A stretch of 64,000 bases of DNA from Jiella marina. Lineage in GTDB: Bacteria; Pseudomonadota; Alphaproteobacteria; Rhizobiales; Rhizobiaceae. Positions 57,335-64,000 of the stretch are shown here, in pieces. The stretch spans positions 434,001 through 498,000 of the forward strand of contig NZ_JAKQZG010000001.1 in assembly GCF_024359545.1 (NCBI RefSeq), in the 5' to 3' direction. A model generated the notes under the pieces. The model searched no databases. It saw nothing but the letters and a program-made list of their open reading frames with translations, and was not told where the DNA came from. The number at the start of each line of letters is the position of its first letter. Position 1 is the first letter of the stretch. The position numbers were made by a program, and so were the translations under genes.

Positions 57335-59371
57335 ATGTTCCACGATCCCCTACTGCAGCCCTACCAGCTGAAACATCTCACGCTGAAAAACCGGATCATG
57401 ATCACCAGCCATGAGCCGGCCTATCCCGAAGACGGGATGCCAAAGGATCGCTATCGGGCCTATCACCTGGAACGGGCGAAGGCCGGCGTGGCGATGACGA
57501 TGACGGCCGGTTCGGCCAGCGTCGCCCGCGACAGCCCGCCGGTCTTCAACAACATCCTCGCCTGGAAGGACGAGGTGGTGGGCCACATGAAGGCGCTCAC
57601 CGACGCCTGCCACGACGAAGGCTGTGCGGTGATGATCCAGCTCACCCACCTCGGCCGCCGCACCCGCTGGGACAAGGCAGACTGGCTGCCGGTCGTCTCG
57701 CCCGGCCACGAGCGCGAAGCCTCCCACAAGGCCTTCCCGAAGAAGATGGAAGACTGGGACATCGCCCGCATCATCGAGGACTACGTGGACGCGGCGGAGC
57801 GGATGCAGGCCGCCGGTCTCGACGGCATCGAGATCCAGGCCTACGGGCATCTGATGGACCAGTTCTGGTCGCCGCTGACCAACGACCTCGACGGCGCCTA
57901 TGGCGGCAGCCTCGAAAACCGCATGCGCTTTACCTTCGAGGTGCTGGCCGGCATTCGCGAACGCTGCGGCGAGAACTTTCTGGTGGGGGTCCGCTATACG
58001 GGCGACGAGGACGTGCCGGGCGGCCTCACCCGCGAAGACGGGTTCGCAATCTCGCACATGCTGAAGGAGAGCGGCCTGGTCGACTTTCTCAACGTCGTGA
58101 AGGGGCACATCGACACGGATGCGGGCCTTACAGACGTGATCCCGATCCAGGGCATGCGCAACGCGCCGCATCTCGATTTCGCCGGCGAAATCCGCGCGGC
58201 GACGAACTTCCCGACCTTCCACGGGGCGAAGATCCCGGACGTCGCCACGGCGCGCTACGCCATTGCCAGCGGCAAGCTCGACATGGTCGGCATGACCCGC
58301 GCACACATGGCCGACCCGCATCTGGTGCGAAAGATCCTCGAGCGCCGCGAGGACGACATCCGCCCCTGTGTCGGCGCGAACTATTGTCTCGACCGCATCT
58401 ATCAGGGCGGCATGGCGCTCTGCCTCCACAACCCCTCGACCGGCCGCGAGCTGGAGCAGCCGCACGTGATCGCGAAGGCGGAGACGAAGAAGCGTGTCAC
58501 CGTCGTCGGCGCGGGTCCTGCCGGCCTCGAGGCGGCCCGTGTCGCGGCCGAGCGCGGACATGAGGTTATCGTCTTCGAGGCGGCGGACGAGCCGGGCGGC
58601 CAGATCCGCCTGACTGCCCTTCAGGAGCGCCGGCGCGAAATGTCCTCGATCATCGCCTGGCGCCTCGAGCAATGCGAAAAGCTGGGCGTCTCCTTCCGCT
58701 TCAACACCTTCGCAGAAGCCGAAGACATCTTGGGCAGCGAGCCCGACGAGGTGATAATAGCCACCGGCGGTCTGCCCCACACCGAGGTTCTCAGCGAGGG
58801 CAACGACCTGGTCGTCTCGGCCTGGGACATTCTTTCGGGTGACGTGAGGCCCGCCCAGAACGTGCTGATCTATGATGATGCGGGCGACCATGCCGGCCTG
58901 CAGGCGGCGGACAAGGTTTCCGCGGCCGGCGCGCGGGTGGAGATCGTGACCCCGGATCGCAGCTTCGCGCCGGAGGTCATGGCCATGAACCTCGTACCCT
59001 ACATGCGCAATCTGCAGAAGCGGGACACGACCTTCACCGTGACCTGGCGGCTCATGTCCGTGGTCCGCGAGGGGAACAAGCTCAAGGCCGTGCTCGGCTC
59101 GGACTATGGCGACTTCACCCGCGAACGGCTGGTGGATCAGGTGGTTGTCAACCACGGGACGCGGCCGCTCGACGATGTCTATTTCGATCTCAAGCCGCGA
59201 TCGCGCAATCTCGGCGAAGTCGACTACGAGGCGCTTGTCGCAAGCGCGAGCCAGAGCGTGGAGAAGAATGCCGACGGAAGCTTCCGTCTCTTCCGCATCG
59301 GCGATGCGGTCTCGGCCCGCAACACCCACGCCGCGATCTACGACGCGCTTCGGCTGACCAGAACGCTATGA
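57335..59371 (+). CDS. Dimethylglycine/N-methylamino acid demethylase, OYE-type (DgcA-like)
   Basis: The 678-residue product has an FMN TIM barrel (about 5-350; NRIMITSHEPAYPEDGMPKDRY, QLTHLGRR, GIEIQAYGHLMDQFWSP) and an Fe-S patch with CVGANYC and MALC, lacking the extra Cys of classical dienoyl-CoA reductases but as I recall in DgcA. A Rossmann NAD/FAD region follows (VTVVGAGPAGLEAARVAAERG). It probably demethylates dimethylglycine or N-methylproline, releasing formaldehyde. It is paired with a betaine-type Rieske enzyme next door. Confidence 0.82.
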   Translation: MFHDPLLQPYQLKHLTLKNRIMITSHEPAYPEDGMPKDRYRAYHLERAKAGVAMTMTAGSASVARDSPPVFNNILAWKDEVVGHMKALTDACHDEGCAVMIQLTHLGRRTRWDKADWLPVVSPGHEREASHKAFPKKMEDWDIARIIEDYVDAAERMQAAGLDGIEIQAYGHLMDQFWSPLTNDLDGAYGGSLENRMRFTFEVLAGIRERCGENFLVGVRYTGDEDVPGGLTREDGFAISHMLKESGLVDFLNVVKGHIDTDAGLTDVIPIQGMRNAPHLDFAGEIRAATNFPTFHGAKIPDVATARYAIASGKLDMVGMTRAHMADPHLVRKILERREDDIRPCVGANYCLDRIYQGGMALCLHNPSTGRELEQPHVIAKAETKKRVTVVGAGPAGLEAARVAAERGHEVIVFEAADEPGGQIRLTALQERRREMSSIIAWRLEQCEKLGVSFRFNTFAEAEDILGSEPDEVIIATGGLPHTEVLSEGNDLVVSAWDILSGDVRPAQNVLIYDDAGDHAGLQAADKVSAAGARVEIVTPDRSFAPEVMAMNLVPYMRNLQKRDTTFTVTWRLMSVVREGNKLKAVLGSDYGDFTRERLVDQVVVNHGTRPLDDVYFDLKPRSRNLGEVDYEALVASASQSVEKNADGSFRLFRIGDAVSARNTHAAIYDALRLTRTL

Positions 59372-59578
59372 CCCCGGTGGCTCCCGCGGCTGCCTGGGAA
59401 TCGACGAAGCAAACTGGCTGGCCGAATGCGGAAGATGTTGCCGAAATTTGACCAAGCCGAATACCGATAACCGAAATGCCTGCAGATGTTTGAATATCGT
59501 ACTCGCTGCACAAGACGCGACGCGGATGAAGACGAGCAACAGGGCTAATCCGGAACCTCGTGAGCCTGGGAGGGCGCA

Positions 59579-60832
59579 ATGCTGCAATCACCCAAAGACG
59601 CCATTTCGGGCCTCATCCGCGCCCGCCAACAAGGCTATTCGCTCCCGGCGGGCCTCTATACCCGGACGGAAGTCTATGAGGCGGACCTCGAGGTCATCTT
59701 TCACCGCCATTGGATCGCCGTTGCCGTCGAAGCCGACGTTCCCGAGGAGGGCGACGTCTACGGCGTCGATATCGGGCGGTCCTCGATCGTCATCCTTCGC
59801 AGCGACGACGGCGTCGTGCGCGCCTTCCACAATGTCTGCAGCCATCGGGGCGCCAAGCTCGTCGAAGCTGGGCGCTCGACCGTCGGCAAGCTTGTCTGCC
59901 CCTATCACCAGTGGATCTACGAACTCGACGGCGAGCTCCTGGAAGCGCCGCATATGGGCAAGGACTTCCGCCACGAACTCCATCATTTGCGGCCGGTCAA
60001 TCTGCGCTCGATCGGTGGCATAATCTATGTCTGCCTCGCCGATGAGGCTCCGGCGGACATCGATGCTCTCGCCGAGGTGATGGAGCCCCGGCTTCAGCCC
60101 TACGATCTGAGGAACACCAGGATCGCCTATGAGAGCGAACTGGTCGAGGACGGCAACTGGAAGCTCACGATGGAGAACAATCGGGAGTGCTATCACTGCG
60201 CCTCGAACCATCCCGAGCTCTGCGTCTCCTTCATCGATCTCGATTTCGGTTTCGACCCGGATCAGCTCTCCGACGAGGACCGCGAGGAAGCGGCGCGCCA
60301 CGGGGCGATGTACGAAGAGCGTACCAGGGGTTGGGAGCAGGATGGCTTCCCCTCACGCGCCGTCGAGCACGTGGTCGGCAAGGCGACGAATTTCCGCACC
60401 CAGCGGCTGATCATCGCTGGCGCCGGCGAATCCCAGACGCCGGACGCACGCGCCGCGTCGAAGAAGCTGCTCGGCTCCATGACCCGCAAGGACACGGGCG
60501 ACATCCATCTGTGGGGCAACAATTCCTGGAACCACGTGATGAGCGACCATGCGGTGATCTTCACGATCTTCCCACTTTCGGCCGACAAGACGCTGGTGCG
60601 CACCAAATGGCTGGTCCACAAGGACGCGGTCGAGGGTGTGGACTACGATCTCGACCACCTCACGTCGATCTGGATCGCGACCAACGCGCAGGATGCCCAC
60701 CTGGTCGGCCTTGCCCATGCCGGTGCCCACTCGGCCGGTTATCGTCCGGGGCCCTATTCGCGTTTCACGGAAGGTGCGCTCGACGACTTCGCGACCTGGT
60801 ATTGCGAGCGAATGACAGCCCACGGCTATTGA
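59579..60832 (+). CDS. Betaine-type Rieske oxygenase alpha subunit
   Basis: The 417-residue product has the Rieske cluster ligands Cys87, His89, Cys107 and His110 (NVCSHRG, CPYHQW) and the iron site with His206 and His211 (NNRECYHCASNHPEL), which is typical of glycine betaine (GbcA) or stachydrine (Stc2) demethylating enzymes. It oxidatively removes a methyl group from a quaternary amine. The ferredoxin-type reductase partner is not in this window. The start at 59579 follows GGGAGG. Confidence 0.9.
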   Translation: MLQSPKDAISGLIRARQQGYSLPAGLYTRTEVYEADLEVIFHRHWIAVAVEADVPEEGDVYGVDIGRSSIVILRSDDGVVRAFHNVCSHRGAKLVEAGRSTVGKLVCPYHQWIYELDGELLEAPHMGKDFRHELHHLRPVNLRSIGGIIYVCLADEAPADIDALAEVMEPRLQPYDLRNTRIAYESELVEDGNWKLTMENNRECYHCASNHPELCVSFIDLDFGFDPDQLSDEDREEAARHGAMYEERTRGWEQDGFPSRAVEHVVGKATNFRTQRLIIAGAGESQTPDARAASKKLLGSMTRKDTGDIHLWGNNSWNHVMSDHAVIFTIFPLSADKTLVRTKWLVHKDAVEGVDYDLDHLTSIWIATNAQDAHLVGLAHAGAHSAGYRPGPYSRFTEGALDDFATWYCERMTAHGY

Positions 60833-61065
60833 AAGACCGGTCCGGCGCCAGGGCAGCGGCCTTAAGATGAGCGCGGCGTAAAGGAGCACGCGCTCTTGTT
60901 GAGCGTTTTCCGTCGAGCCGGGGGAGCGTCAAGCATCCGGCAGGCGTCGATTGGCAGGCAACGGCTTCCCTCCCCCTTGCGTTGAACTTGAGACGAACCG
61001 ATCGCATGCAGGCGTCATACGGCACGGCTGCGGCGGTTTCCGATCAGGGACCCAAAGGTGATGCC

Positions 61066-62466
61066 ATGAGATTCTCCCGCCGCGATTTTCTTGCCGGCTC
61101 CGCTGCTGCCGCCGCCATCCTGCCTCGCGTTTCAGTGGCGCAGGAGGCGAGTCCGACAGGTCCGGGCGCGGCTGGCGAACAGTTGCTGCGCGGCGCCTAT
61201 GTCATGACGATGGGACCGGAGGGCGACCTAGCCGAGGCCGACATCAGGATCGTCGACGGGCAGATCGCAGAGATCGGCGACCGCCTGACCGCGGGCGAGA
61301 ACGCCAAGACACTCGACCTCTCGGGCCAGTTCCTGCTGCCCGGTTTCGTCGACTGTCACATGCATCTCTGGCTGACCCAGATGCGCGGTCTTTTTCGCAA
61401 CACGTCCGCATCCGCTTATTTCCCGCTCGTGGAGCGGCTGTCGCGCGGTTTCCGCGCCGATGACATCGCGGCGGGCATCCGCCTCGGCGCCCTCGAAGCG
61501 CTGCATGCAGGCATCACCTTTACCACGCCCTTCTTCGACAACGCCCGCGAACCGGAATTCGCCGACGCGGCCGTCGAGACGCTCGACGAAACCGGAATCC
61601 GTGCCCGCTTCCTCTATGCCGGGCATGATGATCTCGGCGCAGACGAGCCAATGCTCCTCGACCATTTCCTGAGCCTCGCGGACACGCGTCAGGCCACCGA
61701 CCGCGTCCGGCTCGGCCTGGGCTGGCGCGGGCTTTCGCTGGAGAACCCCGACGCCAACGACCTTCTGAAGAGCGAATTGACGGCGGCGCGCGAGCGCGGG
61801 CTGCCGATCGGCGTCCACGCGCGAACGACGACGACGGGCCCCGGCTCGATCGCCGCCCTGATCAAGGCCGGCGTCCTCGGCCCGGACATGCAGCTCATCC
61901 ACGCAACCGGGATCACCCGGGATCAGGTTGCCGTCGTCAACGAAGCGGGATCGTCGATTACGCTGACGCCGGTCACCGAGCAACGCGTCGGTTTCGGCCT
62001 GACGACGCTTCAGGATTTCGCCAATGTCGAGCGACTGTCGCTCGGGATCGACGGCAACGCCTTGGCGGGCACGGCGAACATGTTCGAACAGATGCGTCTG
62101 CTCGCCCTGACGTCATCAGGGGCCGCAGGCGACGAGCTGATCGTCTCGCCGCGCCGGCTTCTGGAAATGGCCACGATCGAGGGCGCGCGGTCGCTGGGCC
62201 TTGCAGATCGGATCGGCTCGATCGAGCCGGGCAAGGCCGCGGACCTCATCGCGATCGATCCAGACGCCATCAATCTGCAGCCCTATGACGGCGGCGATCC
62301 GTCCGCCCTCCTCGTCTACTCCGCGCAACCGCGCAATGTCCGCATGGTGATGGTGGCCGGGGAAAGGCTCAAATCCGACCACGAAATGACGCGGGCCGAC
62401 ATGGATGCGGCCCAGCAGGAAGCCCGGCGATCGATCGAAGCCATACGCGGGCGCGTCGGCGACTGA
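61066..62466 (+). CDS. Tat-exported amidohydrolase
   Basis: The ATG at 61066 gives 466 residues with a twin-arginine signal (RFSRRDFLAGSAAAAAILPR). The amidohydrolase fold shows DCHMHLWL (metal His), IGVHARTTT, LIHATGITRDQ and LGIDGNALAG. The MLEMATIEGARSLGLADRIGSIEPGKAADL end is typical of cytosine deaminase or imidazolonepropionase-like enzymes. The substrate is unknown. Tat export is unusual for this cytosolic-type family and is a point of interest. No clear partner genes nearby. Confidence 0.88.
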   Translation: MRFSRRDFLAGSAAAAAILPRVSVAQEASPTGPGAAGEQLLRGAYVMTMGPEGDLAEADIRIVDGQIAEIGDRLTAGENAKTLDLSGQFLLPGFVDCHMHLWLTQMRGLFRNTSASAYFPLVERLSRGFRADDIAAGIRLGALEALHAGITFTTPFFDNAREPEFADAAVETLDETGIRARFLYAGHDDLGADEPMLLDHFLSLADTRQATDRVRLGLGWRGLSLENPDANDLLKSELTAARERGLPIGVHARTTTTGPGSIAALIKAGVLGPDMQLIHATGITRDQVAVVNEAGSSITLTPVTEQRVGFGLTTLQDFANVERLSLGIDGNALAGTANMFEQMRLLALTSSGAAGDELIVSPRRLLEMATIEGARSLGLADRIGSIEPGKAADLIAIDPDAINLQPYDGGDPSALLVYSAQPRNVRMVMVAGERLKSDHEMTRADMDAAQQEARRSIEAIRGRVGD

Positions 62467-62767
62467 GATCGCAGCCGCGTCAGATTTGACGACGGGCTGC
62501 CCTTGGAACCATCGGAGATGGAACGTTCCGAAAACACCGTGATTGGACTTCGACCCTCGGTGACAAATCACCGATCGACGACGAACGAAGCCTCGTAGCC
62601 GCATTCCAGGCTGTACGCCCCTGATTGTCCGCGAACAGGAGAGAACTCCATACTCACTGGGGCGACCGACGCGACCGAGGACAAGACACGTCCCCAGCAC
62701 TCATCCGTGGCCCTGCCGGAGGTCCGCAACCGATCACCTAATTGGGATGCTGTCTTCGCAAGTCGGG
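62467..62767. other. 301-bp gap between amidohydrolase and LysR gene
   Basis: The two genes converge, so a terminator is expected, but no clear stem with a T run is seen. No gene is supported. Confidence 0.4.
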
Positions 62768-63679
62768 CTACGCGCCGCGCGCTGATGCCCTTCCGAAGTC
62801 CCGCGCCATGTCGACGAAGGCGCGGAACGCAGCGGACGGGTTCTTGCGTCCTGGATAGTAGATGCACAGCGGTGCGGTTGGCGGGGTCCAGTCCTGAAGC
62901 ACGCGTTCGAGGCGCCCGCCCGCAATTTCGTCGCGTATGTCGGCTTCCATGAAGAAGCCGATGCCGATGCCTTCGGCAACGGCGATCCGGGCAAGCGACG
63001 ATTCGTCAAGAGTGATGGGGCCGTCGACGTCGATCTGGATCGGCTCCCCATCCCTCTCGAAGTGCCAGCGATAGGGCGCGCCATTCGGCATTCGGATGCG
63101 GATGCATCGATGAGCCAGAAGATCGGGTGGTACCTGCGGTCTTCCATGCGCCTCGAAGTAAGACGGGGTTGCGACGACGGCGAAACTGCGAGGCGCGCCG
63201 ACCGGGACGGCGATCATGTCGCTCGGCACCAGATCAGCAGCGCCAATGCCCAGATCGAAACCTTCGGCGACGATGTCGACGATGCGCCCCTCGGTGACGA
63301 GATCGACATGGACCTGCGGATAGCGCCGCAGGAAAGTCAGGACGAGCAGCGCCAGGATCTCGCGGGCGCCCGAGGCAAAAGCATTGATGCGCAGGGTTCC
63401 GGTCGGCGTCGCCTGCTGCGAGCGGGCCGTCAGCATCGCATCCCTGATGTCGCGGACGGCCGGCGCCACCTGCTCAACGAAGGTTCGACCGGCGTCCGTC
63501 AGCGAGACGCTGCGCGTGGTGCGGTTGAACAGCCTGACGCCGAGCTCCCGTTCGATCTTTCCGATCGCATTGCTGAGCGCCGTTGTCGAAAGCCCGAGTT
63601 CGGGCGCCGCAGCTCGGAAGGACCCGCGCGCCGCGATCGCCAGCACCGCTTCGAGCTCGATCAGTCCCTGTCGCGCCAT
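62768..63679 (-). CDS. LysR-family transcriptional regulator
   Basis: The 303-residue product starts [40 protein letters not shown], a typical LysR helix-turn-helix, with a substrate-binding domain ([21 protein letters not shown]). It is divergent from the NTF2-like gene at 63814 over a 134-bp gap, the usual layout for a LysR and its target. The ligand is unknown. Confidence 0.93.
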   Translation of the reverse strand: MARQGLIELEAVLAIAARGSFRAAAPELGLSTTALSNAIGKIERELGVRLFNRTTRSVSLTDAGRTFVEQVAPAVRDIRDAMLTARSQQATPTGTLRINAFASGAREILALLVLTFLRRYPQVHVDLVTEGRIVDIVAEGFDLGIGAADLVPSDMIAVPVGAPRSFAVVATPSYFEAHGRPQVPPDLLAHRCIRIRMPNGAPYRWHFERDGEPIQIDVDGPITLDESSLARIAVAEGIGIGFFMEADIRDEIAGGRLERVLQDWTPPTAPLCIYYPGRKNPSAAFRAFVDMARDFGRASARGA

Positions 63680-63813
63680 TGTCCTGCTTTCCGCAATCTC
63701 ACATCCCGCTTTGTCCCCGTTATTACGACAAAGGTCCAGCCTTAGATTGCTGCCATCGAAGCCGGACCGCCGAGGTTCCGGCCTCCACGATTTCAAAGAG
63801 ATGGAGATTTGAC

Positions 63814-64000
63814 ATGGCCATGCAGCTACCCGAGCCGATCGCCGCCTATTTCGAAGCCGACCGGACAAGAAACGCCGACGCCGTGGCTGAGTGTTTTACC
63901 GAGAACGCCGTGGTGAAAGACGAGCACAAGACGCACCACGGGCGACAGGCGATCCGTCATTGGAAGTCGGAGGCGTCGACCCAGTTTTCCTACACGGTCG
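63814..64000 (+). CDS. NTF2/SnoaL-like protein (partial, runs off right edge)
   Basis: The frame opens [20 protein letters not shown] and continues with [29 protein letters not shown], the start of a SnoaL/nuclear transport factor 2 fold. A GGAGAT ribosome site precedes it. About 62 residues are visible. It is divergent from, and probably controlled by, the LysR gene. The function cannot be told. Confidence 0.8.
   Translation, partial: MAMQLPEPIAAYFEADRTRNADAVAECFTENAVVKDEHKTHHGRQAIRHWKSEASTQFSYTV

Noticed and set aside
57350-59329. Long leftward frame opposite the flavoprotein gene
   Set aside because: Antisense shadow; no motifs, and the rightward gene has clear FMN and NAD signatures.

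Overview
The window looks like a chromosome segment of a high-GC alphaproteobacterium, most probably of the order Hyphomicrobiales (Rhizobiales). Pointers are the GcrA-like and GapR-like (DUF2312) proteins, a DUF192/double cold-shock neighbourhood, a Ku/LigD pair, betaine-type Rieske catabolism and sugar-acid ABC operons. The genus cannot be fixed from the sequence alone.

Bases 1 to about 31,530 are one end of a lambdoid prophage that continues off the left edge. Its leftward genes give a lambda-like head module in order: Nu1-like small terminase, large terminase A, gpW, portal B, S49 protease C with an internal Nu3-like scaffold start, decoration protein D, and the first part of capsid protein E. 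Ahead of it lie a gpZ-like tail gene, an unknown gene, a repeat-rich intergenic region, a lone BRCT-type gene and a replication/modification block. That block holds an SF3 helicase, a Toprim primase, a winged-helix protein, an m5C methyltransferase, an N4/N6 methyltransferase and a GcrA-like protein. A CI-like S24 repressor and a WYL-like gene sit between two control regions that share a 14-bp operator-like word. Rightward genes form a tightly overlapping early operon with many small unknown ORFs, an HD hydrolase, GapR-like protein, a second DnaN clamp, DUF4326, a DUF5131 (Gp37/Gp68-like) protein, an excisionase-like protein and a tyrosine integrase. Just past the integrase lies a 39-nt 5' half of tRNA-Pro, probably the attachment junction. 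Fifteen copies of a REP-type palindrome, many as inverted pairs, sit inside coding genes between 12.0 and 26.9 kb; I found none in the chromosomal half.

From about 31.6 kb onward the sequence is ordinary chromosome: DUF192 protein, double cold-shock protein, a small secreted protein, glyoxalase I, an M15-type peptidase, tRNA-Glu, ku-ligD (end joining), a LysR regulator, and a selenium-binding/methanethiol-oxidase gene coupled to a membrane protein. A solitary secreted protein with tail-fibre-like character follows.

Bases 45.4-56.2 kb are one leftward operon: a GntR-type regulator, a ribose-type ABC importer (binding protein, ATPase, permease), an ApnL-like lactonase, and DenD, OtnK, OtnC and OtnI, the D-erythronate route to dihydroxyacetone phosphate. 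The joining of an ApnL-type lactonase to the erythronate genes, and a GAF-like tail on the ATPase, make this the most interesting metabolic locus. The last part (56.5-64 kb) has a TetR regulator divergent from a dimethylglycine-dehydrogenase-like flavoprotein and a betaine-type Rieske oxygenase, then a Tat-exported amidohydrolase, a LysR regulator and the start of an NTF2-like gene.
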